From positions 23,589,558 to 23,653,557 of the forward strand of contig OX328112.1 of assembly GCA_946811185.2 (NCBI GenBank): a stretch of 64,000 bases of DNA. The letters are read 5' to 3'. Positions 45,638-57,186 of the stretch are shown here, one piece after another. The DNA is from Hippopus hippopus. Its lineage: Eukaryota; Mollusca; Bivalvia; Cardiida; Cardiidae. Within the stretch, counting starts at the first letter, position 1. Each line of letters starts with the position of its first letter. The notes under the pieces are model-generated. The model was not told where the DNA came from. It made no database searches and worked only from the letters and a program-made list of their open reading frames with translations. Both the position numbers and the translations under genes were made by a program.

Positions 45638-45864
45638 TTAACTCTTCACCAGACGAAAAAATGTAATAATTGTCTAAATTGAAAGACTTTGCAGACAACA
45701 TATCAATTATGGCTTAACTGATAAAATTTGTCTTCAGTATGGTCAAAAACAGTGTGGGAAAAGGAGAAAATGCTGGTTACCAGCATTTTCTCCTTTTCTA
45801 ACAATGTTTACATAAGCCTTCAGCCCCAGGATGGCCAAAACGCGGAATAGTTTGATAAAGGGAT
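45638..45864 (+). mobile_element. MITE A shared by both duplicons
   Basis: Lies just upstream of the putative promoter of peptide gene 1. The same insertion occurs at 62,662-62,879, so it predates the duplication. Confidence 0.75.
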
Positions 45865-46469
45865 AAAATAGACGCGAAGTCAAATGACAACTTAGACCTA
45901 TTTACGTGTCTAAACCCACTTTTTCCATAAAAAAGTAAAATGGACATATCTTGTCGGTTAAAATGACGCAAAAAATGTATTACAAGTTTTTTTTTCCTTT
46001 CTAAAAACATCGGACTAAAATATTTACCTGAGACTTACACTGTCAGTAAAAACAAAACAAAGCAAAAAAAATTCCCACGGCTCTGAAAGGGTCCAAACAA
46101 GAGAGCCATCATCGCCCTGTATCGCCCACTCTTGAAAAAAAAAAAAACCTTGTGCACTGTAGTCTGCATCGTTACAACCTGGCTACAAAGAGCGCGATCT
46201 TCTATTTTTAGATCTAATGAGGGCTTCCCTCCCTATGTCTTCTGAATTACCACGATTTTGCAGTATTGCTTATTACCAGCTCAGCCTGAGAATTGTACTA
46301 AAAGTTATAAAGTTCATCCTTCCTTCATTTTCAAGATTTAAAATTTTACGAAATTCCTTTCTCCGGTTTCAGGATCTTGAAACCTGGAATTTGATTGGCT
46401 GACAAGAAAGTCAGCAGAATTTGACCTTCTATGAGCCGTTCCAATATCAACCCTATGACGTGGTGGGTG

Positions 46470-46700
46470 TCTTAACTCTTTCACCGCCACAGACGAAAAT
46501 ACGGGATTTTTTCGAACGGCATACATCAAGATCAGACTACAAAGAACTGTCCATTTGTTTAGTAAAGCCTTTAAGATAAAAGTCGTTCAGAGTTTCAGAA
46601 GATTATATTTTTCAGCCGTCGAAAATACAGTGAATGGCTATTAATACCTTATCAAAGTCCGAATCCCCATTGACTTACATGTATTTTCCACTTTACTGTT
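46470..46700 (+). mobile_element. MITE B-like element, TTAACTC-ended
   Basis: cttaactctttcaccgccac, then atcaagatcagactacaaag and the Cag/Ttcagccgtcgaaaatac end. Counterpart at 63,509-63,690. Confidence 0.4.
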
Positions 46701-46718
46701 TAATTTATTGTGAGTTAA

Positions 46719-47078
46719 GGTAGTAGACCCCTAATAGAAAACAGCTATTTCCACTATAATATTATCCTACAAAATTTGCTATGATTAAAAATGAGTATTA
46801 TTGTACTACTTTAACCGAGCCACTTTTTCCCTTTTCCTTCTTAGAATTATCATTTATAAATCTAAAACCACCATATTCTCATTACAAAGGGAGATGATAA
46901 TTACCTCCCTTTTCAGGAAACTAACAAAAGTATCAACAAATAATTTCAAGGTAGACATCAAAGGAATTTCTGGTCGGTTAAAAATGTGCAAAAGTATTAT
47001 ATCAGTATAAATCCTTATTTATCAACTAAAAAGAAATTGTATTCCATGTTGCACTAGAAGCCTTAGGGGTCTACTACC
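46719..47078. mobile_element. TTAA-flanked element I, present only in duplicon 1
   Basis: 360 bp with terminal inverted repeats GGTAGTAGACCCCTAA / TTAGGGGTCTACTACC, flanked by TTAA at 46,715-46,718 and 47,079-47,082. Duplicon 2 has a single TTAA at 63,721-63,724 in the same context (gtgag-TTAA-acaatg). The 69-codon frame inside has no known motif. Confidence 0.8.
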
Positions 47079-47499
47079 TTAAACAATGGAGCTATACTGG
47101 GAAAAAAAGAGCAAAATGAATTTAATATTGAAATAAATATTTTTAGACTGGATACAATATAATATGATATAAATGTAGCTGTTTGAATAATAATCAGTAT
47201 TTTCGAAAAACGTTTTTTACAGTGACGTTAATGGCAACATCGCCAAAATTTAGTGGAAAAATAACATCACCAGGTTTTACAGAGCTACAACTTTTATATA
47301 AGGTGCGAACACTTATAGTATATTAGTGTTAATAGCTCCAGTGGTCTCTCTTTCTACCAGTATACATTTCCTTATGATAGCATGATCAGATGCAGCGTAA
47401 TTGATTTTCTTGCACACTGAAAAATATATGTTAGTCAACGTGAATTTTGAATTTAATGAAATATTTATGACCGCTTACTGTAGAACCAGCAACTTGACG

Positions 47500-47545
47500 T
47501 AAAAAAAAAAAAAAAAACAAAAAAAACAAAAAAAAAAAAAAAAAC
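47500..47545. repeat. poly-A/AC simple repeat
   Basis: Nearly pure A interrupted by single C. It lies in a segment (about 47,295-47,635) absent from duplicon 2. Confidence 0.8.
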
Positions 47546-47787
47546 CGCAAAATACAAGAAAATATGTTAAGTTGGCTTCTGTTAAAAAAAAAAAAAGTCG
47601 TTCTTTAAAAATAGTAACATCCTTATATGCAAATGTGTTACTATAAATAATACCTATATTGCTTCCGATAGCGTCATCTTTTATTGGAGGCACAGAGGCG
47701 CCCTTTGCTAAATTACAGACTCATAACACGACATATATAGCAGTAATCCAGAAGAGCTTAAAAAGCGAAGGTTACGCAGTTGAACTT

Positions 47788-48882
47788 CGACCCTTTACCA
47801 AACGATTCCATGTTTTTACGATCCTGTAGATACAAGACTGTTGAAAACACTGTGGAAGAAGGAGGAAATGTTGGTAACAAGCATTTTCTCCTTTTACAAA
47901 CATGATTTCTACCTGATTCATGGAAAATCATGTCATATCTGAATTGTTGTCAGCAAATGCTGTCAATTTGGACAAGTCTGTGACATTCTCCTCTGGTAAA
48001 GAGATAAGTACTTTGTTTACATCGGGTTCTGCTGTAACTAATTCGGCTTGTTCGTAACAGGAGATGCAATTTTGCTCAAGAGGGACCACTCAAAGCATTC
48101 AAAATCGGCCAATCATATTGACGCTTACTTTATATCCGTGCCGACATTTTTGACACAAATTTGTTCTACTATCTGTGTTTTAATTAGTGACTCTTTTTAC
48201 GTATTATGACTCTTAACACTTTACCTAATAATAAAATTTTAGACTTTTCCGACTGAAAGTATTTGTAAAAACCTAGTAAAACATGACTTAAAAAAATGCT
48301 AAACATGGTGGGAAAAGGATAAAAGCTGGACTCTAGCAGTACTCTTCGGATGAGTCGTGAAACCTCAGGATAGTTTGGTAAAGGACTAAACTGTTAACTC
48401 TTTACCACACTGCAAAATTTTAGACTGGTCCTAATTGAAAGCATTTGCAGACTACAAAATTAAAATATGCACAAATTATAAAATTTGCCTTTCAAAGGGT
48501 AGAAAGCATTGTGGGAAAAGGAGAAAATGCTGGTTACCAGCATTTTCTCCTTTTCCCACAATGCTTTCATAGAGCCTCTTTCTTGGGGGTCGTTAAAACT
48601 CGTGATTGTGTGGTAAAGGGTTAAATAACTCTTTCCAGTTCACTGCCAATGGCGCCTTAACTCTTGACCACGGAATACCAAGTTTTAACGACCCTGACAG
48701 AGAAGCTTTTCGAAAACATTATGAGAAAAGGAGAAAATGATGGTTACCAGCATTTTCCTTTTTTCTCACGATGGTTTGTACCTCAAAGGCTGAAATCATC
48801 ATTTGAGATACATTGATTTTGTCGTCTGCAAATGCTTTTAATTTGGCCGTTTCCAAAATTTTGTCGTTTGGTAAAGAGTTAA
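47788..48882. mobile_element. MITE A cluster, four copies
   Basis: 47,788-48,007 (minus), 48,211-48,389 (plus, core lost), 48,394-48,624 (plus, complete) and 48,657-48,882 (minus, complete). Confidence 0.7.
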
Positions 48883-49046
48883 CTCACACTATACGCACTA
48901 CGGAGCCCCGAAGGCGTCATGTGTCTAACATCATCCAGTCTTTAATTTTGTCACAACGAAATACTATTTTAGTAAAACGATAAACTAATTCGTTAAAGCG
49001 AAATCCCATTTCGATAAAAAGAAATATTAGCCGTATTCTATGGTGG

Positions 49047-50103
49047 CATATTCTTCCACGAGATGCGAGATAACTATCATGATAATTTTAGAAAACTATC
49101 GCGTTAAATCAAAGTTTCCTGGAAATTTTATCGAGATAGTGAAAGGTTTCATGAAAAATATCACGATAAACTTTGTTCTCTAGAAAATTTTACATTGATC
49201 AGAAAATATTTTAGCGCAAACTTTCTCAATCGTGCACAAAGCTGACATTCTAGATATATAGGATATGACATGAGTTGGTGTTTGAGATGAAATTTTATTA
49301 AACGAGTTTAGGGAAAATGTTACTAAGCGAGCCTTTGGCGAGCTTAATAACATTTTTTCTTGACGACTTTAACAAAATTCTATCTTAAACGCCAACGAAT
49401 GTCAGGTTCTTTTTATCACATAACGATATTTCACAAATTATAGATTAGGCGATGTAAAACCATCAATAGCTCAAAGAGCGTAGTCTACCTAATATTCGTA
49501 AAACCCATTCAATTCTATGAAATTTGTGCAAAATGGCGTCACACAATTGTGATATTAAACGTGCATGAGATAAGAAAATTCGTGATGGGTATATTACACT
49601 GGAATCAAGGGAGGTTATGTGATAGAAAATTATCGCTATAGTTTCATTCGTTTCTCGATATCTATAAATAGAAAATTCACCATTTGAATAAACTCGGTAT
49701 TTTTTGACTTCACAAGATTGCAGTTAGTAAAAATTCGAATTATTTACAATTGTAGCTTAATTGGTAAATTTTGACAAGACTCGAAATAAACAGAGGTCTA
49801 TAAAATCACAAAGACGACTGGAAATGCCTCCTATGAACAACTTTAAAAGCATTCAGGGTAAAGGAGAATTTGTAAGGTTGTAGACGAAGATCTTCCGAAA
49901 CCGTATCTAACTATAGATACCGTGAATGTCAGTTGTGGGCACGAAGGCAAAAGATAATCATGATAACAGTTAGAATTATCGCGATATTTTTGTTGTGAAA
50001 ATTTTTATTATCTAGGTAATATTTCCAGGAAACTTTGTTTTATCACGATAGTTCACTGAAAATATCGCAATATTAGCTATCTCGTATCTCGCAGCAGAAA
50101 TAC
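49047..50103. mobile_element. foldback element, about 1.06 kb, with inner palindrome
   Basis: Left arm cttccacgagatgcgagata...atcaaagtttcctggaaat pairs with right arm atttccaggaaactttg...tatctcgtatctcgcagcag. Inside, 49,265-49,404 is a separate palindrome (gagttggtgtttgagatga / tcttaaacgccaacgaatg). No transposase. Flanks 48,900-49,046 are rich in short cgataaa-type motifs. Confidence 0.55.
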
Positions 50104-51700
50104 ACAACATAGTATCTGACTGATCAGTTTTCGTGAAGCACGAAAATGAATATTAAGCTCCGTCTACCTGCAAGATGCCCGTTTCGTGCTGTGCAAACAT
50201 CACGGCAATTTGAGAGCGTAAGGTTGGTACTATATTGGTTACCTCCCTTGATACAGCAAGCGTATAAAGATCGGTACTAAAACCGAGCAGAATTCTGCCC
50301 ATTTTTAGAATAATGGCAGGTCACTCTTGTTTATTTTCCATTCAGGAGAGGTCACCCTTGTTTCTTGTGGTCTCTTACGCAGATCAACAGGCAAATTGCA
50401 GTGATTTTTGCATGTAAACTCAGTTTCAGATTTTAATAACTTGTAAAGTATAGGTATAGTAGTAGCTTGAAAAATACTTTAGCTATTGTCTCGAAAATTT
50501 CCACCGTTAATTGTATGACCTTTACCAATTCTGGCTGAAATTTTCAGAATTTTTGATAACTTAGCTGGACTTTTTTGCATTCAATACAATAAATTTCAAT
50601 TTTTTGCATTCAATACAATGTTAAAATGTATGAACAAAGCAGCAAAAAAACAGAGGGAGGGTCGAAAGCTATTCCGAGGAAAGGCTTTATCTGTTTATGA
50701 AAACAGTTCTCTTGCAAGTACGGTAACTGTAGTCGTCTATTGTTTGAACAGCAAAAACATCAACTTTTGAGGCCATTATCTCGCTTTTTTTTTAAAATTG
50801 GGTTTTATTTTCATGATTCAATATCGGAGACTTGCACACACTTGTATACATTGTTTTCTTTTCAAACCCCAACAATAGATATTTTCCTACCTAGGTTCAC
50901 ATCATGTGGTAAAGCATACAACAACTAAATGAAGAAGATTGAATTACATAAGTTCCAAAAACTAGCTCCAAACTATTGTTTCGGCGAGTTTTTACGGTCA
51001 AAGGGACACAGCGTCTTCAAGATTACCACCCTATAATTGTGATCAAAATCCAATTGAGCTCATTTCAGGGGAACTGTAAAAAAAAAAATCATAGCAAAAA
51101 AACAATTCAAAACAAATCCTGAAAGACCTTCGAGTCTTATTGTCTGGTGGTTTCGAACACATGTCTCAACAGAAGTGGTATAAAACATGAAGCCATATGG
51201 AAAATAAAATTGAGACCAAATATTGGAAAACAGACATCATGTAAGAGAACACTGGACAAATCATTTTAGACTTTGAAGATTTGAAAGAAAGTGACGAAAT
51301 CGGTGTCTAAGGTAAGGTATAGATCTTTATAAACTGCACAAAAACAATTTCAGGGCCTCATATTTAACTCAAGTGAGGTACCGAAGTCATGCACTCGTCC
51401 AGTTATGTTTGCTGTTCTGGTCACTGTACCAAACCGTCGGAGAAAGCTAAGCTCCAGAACAAAAAAATTAACACTACTGGGATGGGCAAAATGTTTTTTC
51501 TTGCTGAAGAAACATTCTGAATTTCGTGATGAGAGTTGGTAAAGTTATTTTAAGATATTGAAAAGTTTCATAAAAATCGATTTTTCAAGATATTTAAATG
51601 CAGGGGTCCCTGTGAACTACAAACTACCTCTCCATGTATTCATTTACTTTTGTCACGTGTAACTATTTGGTCACCTATCCAGGCACAAATTACACACGCT
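50104..51700. other. intergenic, no gene or repeat recognised
   Basis: Unique-looking AT-rich sequence between the duplicons. A 62-codon frame at 50,740-50,928 has no supporting feature. A short local repeat (aatttttttgcattcaatacaa) occurs at about 50,570-50,620. Confidence 0.4.
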
Positions 51701-51704
51701 GCTT

Positions 51705-51930
51705 CACCCTTTACCAAACAACAAAATTTTAGATTGGTATAGATCGAAAGTGTCTACAGACGACAGATTAAATGTGAGTAAGAAACTGAAATTCTTCCTT
51801 TGAAGGGTAGACAAAAAATGTGGGAAAAGGAGAAAATGCTGGTTACCAGCATTTTATCCTTTTCCCACAATGTTTTCAAAAGCCTTCTCTGCCAGGGTCG
51901 TTAAAACTGGGGATTGTTTGGTAGAGATAA
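51705..51930 (+). mobile_element. MITE A
   Basis: Complete core and both end types, with diverged termini (ttcacccttt / agataaa). Confidence 0.75.
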
Positions 51931-51947
51931 ATTTGCACGGCTAAGAG

Positions 51948-52544
51948 CATCCTCGGAACCCAGGTTTGAAGCATTACGTTACTCTCCATGCATCTACCCC
52001 TGGGATAATTGACTAGCAATTCGTCGTTTCTTATGAATATTCATATGGTCGGGAAGTAGCCTAATAGCCAATCGAAAGATCGATAACATTATGATACTCT
52101 CTTGTAGAGAGGGTAATTTCATTTCTTCCGTTATAAAAAATAACCCCACTATGGAAAAAACGCGAGGTTGTCAACAAATATGGCCCGTCGGCGTGCTTGT
52201 CTCCTGTGAGATATGCCATTCTGCAATACAGGGACGACACTATCGATCTTCGTGTACGCCGAAAATCTCTTTTTTAAAAACGCTTCTCGAATGTGGTGTT
52301 GAAGGGCGATGCAAGATTTAAAATGTCGCTAAGCTTGATTTGCAACGAATGATGTGATTAGATATCGACAAGTTAAAAATAGAAATGACGACGTATTTGT
52401 GATAAAAATAGTTTAAATTTTCTCAAGGAAAAACTGAGATCACCAATCAAAATGCTTCATGAATAATTCATGAGAACGAGGAAACGCCAGCGAAATAACC
52501 CAGGGTCGATTACAGAATGAATCGAAACTGGGTCAACGAGGATG
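51948..52544 (-). mobile_element. element J, copy 2
   Basis: Reverse complement of 26,045-26,561, about 80 bp longer in the middle (52,240-52,330). Same CATCCT-type terminal inverted repeats. Confidence 0.6.
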
Positions 52545-53180
52545 GGCTAGGAGAGAAATACACAAAATTGCATCGCTGTTAAAGCTTGCCCGAACAGCAA
52601 GGTAGGTTTTACGTGCTTGTATATCTAACTGAGTCTTGAGTCCCCATTGTATACATACGTATAACAATCGATTACCTACATCACTAGCGGAAGCCGGTAA
52701 CCAATCTATCAAGGCGAGATATGATATAAGGTATTCCGATTGGCTAATACAGCTAATCTAGCTTATCCAATGAAAAAATCGTCAAAATAGTCTGTGTCAG
52801 TTGTCTATAGCTGTACAACAGGGACCAGTTCATTGTCTGCGCATTTTCCTTCTATCGCTCTGGAAAAAATTTGCTACGGTTATATATAATTGATGATGTT
52901 GGTGACGGATGATGATGATTTCTTGTACTCTAAACGACCGGTTCTGATTTTGATTCTGGGTTTTGTTTTTAGAAAAGTTAAAATGTCGTTGAACTACAAT
53001 TCAATTAATCAAATGTTGCTGATGATAATGACGACGACGATGATGATGATGATGATAGTCTCGATTATGATATTGATGATGGTTTCGTGTACACGACTAA
53101 TGTGTGTTTGTATTTTTTGTTAATCTTTATATGTGTATTATGGGCCGGTGGCCTTTATTTATAAATAAACGATTACAATT
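52545..53180. other. intergenic with GAT microsatellites
   Basis: Short gatgatgat runs occur at 52,890-52,920 and 53,025-53,065. The Met/Ile-rich frame over them is a composition artefact. Confidence 0.45.
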
Positions 53181-53831
53181 GCATGTCATATTCGTCGAAG
53201 ATTCGACTGCCAATCTGCTGTGACACATCACCCATCTCATATAAAGGAGAAAAGTAGGGGTTATACCGAAGCTATTACCCAAGCTTGTTGGGGCTGTTTT
53301 AATAAATGGCCGGTGCAGAGGATTTCGGTTTGACGGTTGAGAAAAAGAAGGTGAGACCTGAAAGGTTATCACTTTATAAAAATGACTAAATTATGCAGAA
53401 TGATAGTTGGCAAACCATTAATAAAGAAGAAAAACTAAAATAAAGAAAAACAATTTTATTTCCTCAATGGGTTACGCAGCCTCTAGAGATACTTTTAGAT
53501 TTCGTGCTAAAGTTTTGCAAAGACTTTTGGGAATGTAACAAGATAACAAGCGTCGATGACGAGGATTCGTATTCAAATCATTATGATGACGTCATGTCTG
53601 ATGTATTAAGATATGAAAGAGTTACTGATTGCTACTCAACCAACCCGTTATCAAAACGCCAAAAATTGCATCTTATTACTAAATTTAACCTTAAAGGTCA
53701 TACGATTACATAGAAAAAATATATATACATGTATGTAGTTGTATTAATCGATATTTAAAAAAAAAAAAATGGATTTATGACTTAATTAAAATACTGTACA
53801 TAGCGTTTTTCGGTAGAGTGGAAGGCTGTGA

Positions 53832-54173
53832 CTATGCTACAGCAAACAGGTACAGGTATTTCAACGGACGTGTCTCTTTGTAACGGCTGTGGCTCATTAG
53901 AAGGGCTACTACACAAAGAGATCTAGGCAGCTCGGACTTTCTCATCGCAAGAGACGTTTTATTAAACAGCTGAAACTTCTCGGACTGTCTCTTAACAAGA
54001 GACCAGTATTTACCACGGCTATAAATTTCGTTTACAGCGTATGTCACGATCTGGGTTGCACGGCAAAATCCCTTTATCTGCAAAGAAGCGAGCTTCTGAA
54101 GCTTTGTAGAAGAGACGATTTTACCTTCTACCCAGGATTCCGGCAGTTCGCTGTTTAAGCAATATTTATTCAC
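53832..54173 (-). CDS. hypothetical ORF, 113 aa, in a copy-2-specific insertion
   Basis: Open frame starting MNKYCLNSELPESW and ending LKYLYLFAVA. The composition is mixed (Lys/Arg/Ser-rich, no low complexity) and it does not overlap any repeat I recognise, but there is no signal peptide, membrane segment or familiar motif. It lies inside the 1.8-kb segment absent from duplicon 1, so it may be part of a mobile element, an exon fragment or chance. Confidence 0.22.
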   Translation of the reverse strand: MNKYCLNSELPESWVEGKIVSSTKLQKLASLQIKGFCRATQIVTYAVNEIYSRGKYWSLVKRQSEKFQLFNKTSLAMRKSELPRSLCVVALLMSHSRYKETRPLKYLYLFAVA

Positions 54174-54396
54174 TCACTTACATAATTTATCTTCGGGTAT
54201 TACCGTGCCGACAATCAAATGCAGATTGACTGAAAAATGATTGAATTTGCGTTTATTTATCGTCGCCACCGGTTACCCATATGGGGCGACGTCCCCTGAA
54301 GGCTGTTAGTATTGTTACGGGGGATAGTGCAGATACAGGACGAAACCCATCATAAGTTACGCCTGTTCTTTGGCGTGCTCGGTGTATCCTCTTCAC

Positions 54397-54966
54397 CTCA
54401 ATTATCGTGCATGTAAGGAGACTTGAGTTCTGTGTATTTCAGAATCCAGCTTTTTATATGATGTCATATATTTTATAAATTGGACAGACCTTGTTTTATC
54501 TTTGAATGAAATTTGGTCCTATTCTGTTGTTCATATCAACAGCATTTTTCGAGAAATGTTGCCATGTTGACCTTTGTAAAATTTTGGACTACTTCTTATA
54601 TTATCGTGCATCCAATCAAAGTTTGGTTACACTAGTTAGCAAAAAAGCTGCAAAATCAATTATTTGTAGCGTAACATTTAATGAGGTTCACTTATTCTAA
54701 CTGTAAAAATAAAAACCCTTGATTCTGTAAAATACCCTTATTTATTCATTAATTACATTCTAGATAGAAAAAAAAAAAAAAAAAGTCAAAAGTTATTGCT
54801 TGAAAACATTTTCCTGTTTTTTGCAGCTTTTTTGCTCACAAGTGTAAATTTTGCATTGTCATGTAAGTAACGTGACCTGTTCAGACACTGCAACCAAAGC
54901 ATTCGGCAAAAAATCACCTGTTTTAATACCTGTATGGAAGACATTTCATTGCACGATAATTGAGGT
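54397..54966. mobile_element. inverted-repeat element with CTCAATTATCGTGCA ends
   Basis: CTCAATTATCGTGCA near 54,398 is mirrored by TGCACGATAATTGAG near 54,950. Inner arms (gttagcaaaaaagctgcaaaa near 54,635 and ttgcagcttttttgct near 54,820) also pair. No transposase is visible, so it is a non-autonomous element. Confidence 0.45.
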
Positions 54967-55009
54967 ATGCACGACAATTGAGATTTGGCAATATAGCACC
55001 GTCACACGG

Positions 55010-55145
55010 GACCTCGGTTTAACGTCTCATCCGAAAGACTATTAGTAATTTTGGATGGCCAGCCGTGGGGATCGAACCCACACCCTCGAAATACGAACGT
55101 TCACGAGTCCTACAATCTACCTATTGAGCTATGCGGGCTGGTCGA
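55010..55145 (-). mobile_element. SINE with tRNA-like head
   Basis: On the minus strand a tRNA-like box A (TAGCTCAATAGGTAGA) and box B (GGTTCGATCC within gtgtgggttcgatccccac) are spaced as in a Pol III promoter. They are followed by GGCTGGCCATCC and the motif cggacgagacgttaaacc read from the minus strand. Extra bases in the variable region and decayed stems speak against a functional tRNA. Confidence 0.5.
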
Positions 55146-55737
55146 CTAAAAAATGAGCGAGACAGCAGTATTTATACCTACTTGGACCAACGCCACCTAC
55201 CGGCTCCCCGAGTAGTGCCGAATAATCCCGGAAATCGCCGATTCCTACCTTTTCTACCTAAATGTTTCACAAACATTTTTGTACATACAGTAATTCGATA
55301 ATCAGACATCGTACATTCCCAATGGTCAAGATCAGGTTGAAACAATATTATCAATAAATTAAAACTGTTTGTTTAATGTTTAAAGGGATACTAACCGGAA
55401 TATGGAAGGCTTGTTGATATGTGTCTCGGGAAATCGGTTTGTTTGTAAAGGGCGGTGAACGTAACAAGGGAAGTAACTTTGTAGACCTAAATTATGGTCT
55501 TGAGGACTGGATTCATTAGACTTGATGCATTAAACTGGATTCGAATAGTTTCCTCAACTTGATTGTGCCCGTTATTCTAGGCTTCCTGGAGAATACACCA
55601 GTACTTATCATAAAAACGTTACAATACTAAACAGCTCCCTTTAAATAGGCATTTGACTTGTCCACAGTGAAGGGGTGTAAAACATAATTATGACTGGTGC
55701 CAAATTATCAAGATTTCTAATCTAAATGACAAGCCTA

Positions 55738-55964
55738 TTAAACCTTTACCAGATGACAAAATTTTAGCCTTGTCCAATTTGAAAGCATTTGCAGACGACA
55801 ATTTCACTGCGGCTCAAACGATGCAATAATCCTTTGATAGAATAGAAAACAATTCGGGAAAAGAAGAAAATGCTGGTAACCAGCATTTTCTTCTTTTTCA
55901 CACAACGTTTTCAAAAGGGTTCTTTTTCAGGGTCGTTAAAAATGATTGTGAGGTAAAGGGCTAA
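55738..55964 (+). mobile_element. MITE A, duplicon 2 only, with empty site
   Basis: The flank gacaagcctaTTAA ... ctaagtatttt matches the uninterrupted site in duplicon 1 (40,845-40,848, cctaTTAAgtattttt). The right copy of the target has mutated to CTAA. Confidence 0.85.
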
Positions 55965-56215
55965 GTATTTTCACACGGTCACACGCCTAGAATAAATGAC
56001 CGAAAGACTCTGAATGACTGAAACATGACTGAATTATGTTCTGTAGGCTACCTGCATAGGTAATTAAAAAATATATCTTCTATATGTTTACTCATGCAAG
56101 TATGTTCAGTCTTTGTGTTATATAGATCTATGTGGAATCAAGAATAAGGGAACTTTTGTATTTCATCTTGAGGTAATTCGTTATTTCACCTAAAACATAG
56201 AACAGATATAGAATC

Positions 56216-57186
56216 TTATGAGATTATTTAACATGCATGGGTATAACACTGAATTCTGTTGTATGAGTACACTGCAGAACCAGTCTATATTTTGGACGAG
56301 GCGACAGCCGGGTCCAAAATATAGACAGGTTCTGCAGTTTACGAATCCAATTGAATTCTGTATTGTACCCAAGCATGTTAAATGAGCTCTGTATTTCACA
56401 CTTCCGCATTGACTTAAAAATAAACAAGCACTGGGTCATTTCAATTTAAGAAAAAAGAAATACTACAAAGAAATTTAGGGTTTTAAAGCGAATGAAGTTG
56501 CTTTATGAAAACGAACTTCGGTAGACTGCTTTTCCGGGCAAATATCGATATTCGGGACTCTAGCCTCGTTTTGAAAAATCGATATTCAGGACTCTTGCCT
56601 CGTTCTGAAAAATCCATATTCGGGACTCTGCAGAGTCCAATATGGATTCAAAATTTGTGTACTCGCGTGGGAGTATTTAAGCGGTTTCACCGGGAGTTAC
56701 ATTGTAGGTGTGAAATAAAAGTCATTATTTCACACCTACAATTTAACGTCCAATGAAATCGCTCCAATACTACCACGTGAGTACAGACTATCTTATTCCA
56801 TATTGGACGCTGTAGAGTCCAATATGGATTTTCTAGAACGAGACAAGAGTTCAATATGGAATCTTCAAAACGAGGCTAGAGTCCCGAATATCGATTTTTG
56901 ACCAGAAGAGTGGTCTACCGAAGTCCGTTGTCAAACAAGCAATTTCAAAACCCTCTTTTGATATGTTTTGATTTTGTTTTATTATTATTATTATTTAAAT
57001 TGAAAAGGCCCCATACTTTAAAGTCAATACGGAAGTGTGAAATAAAGAGGTCATTAACATGCTTGGGTACAATACTGGATTCAAATGGATTCGTACACTG
57101 CAGAACCAGTCTATATAGACTGGTTCTGAAATGTACTCATCCAATAGAATTCAGTATTATATCCAAGCATGTTAAATAACCTCATA
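56216..57186. mobile_element. giant foldback element made of nested hairpins
   Basis: Outer arms ttatgagattatttaacatg / catgttaaataacctcata. Next arms tatttcacacttccgcattgac / gtcaatacggaagtgtgaaata, then acttcggtagac / gtctaccgaagt. Sub-hairpins lie at 56,230-56,385, 56,585-56,650, 56,700-56,745, 56,795-56,840 and 57,050-57,180. Absent from the same place in duplicon 1 (about 41,520). Confidence 0.65.

Larger units (their letters stand above)
40290..47700. repeat. tandem segmental duplication, copy 1
   Basis: Ordered blocks match copy 2: 40,290-40,860 (with 53,322-53,780 and 55,620-55,740), 40,990-41,060 and 41,495-41,830 (with 56,100-56,200 and 57,190-57,500), MITE A 41,835-42,065 (57,498-57,728), the peptide gene, 42,670-42,930 (59,490-59,790), the SINE-like array 43,230-44,000 (60,890-61,830), 45,400-46,120 (62,440-63,130) and 46,460-47,700 (63,500-64,000). 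Differences are mainly copy-specific insertions. Confidence 0.8.
53785..55620. mobile_element. copy-2-specific 1.8-kb insertion
   Basis: Duplicon 1 runs directly from the ttatgac stretch near 40,720 to ctaaacagctcc at 40,735, whereas duplicon 2 has about 1.8 kb between them. The insertion contains the 113-aa ORF, the inverted-repeat element 54,397-54,966 and a tRNA-derived SINE. Exact ends and class are unclear. Confidence 0.5.

Noticed and set aside
53504..53713. 69-codon plus-strand frame in duplicon 2 with many acidic residues
   Set aside because: The matching block in duplicon 1 (40,450-40,660) lacks the ATG and has an early stop, so the conservation is not for protein.
55050..55140. Possible tRNA gene on the minus strand
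   Set aside because: The T arm is good, but the acceptor stem is imperfect, the variable region too long, and SINE-type flanks are present.
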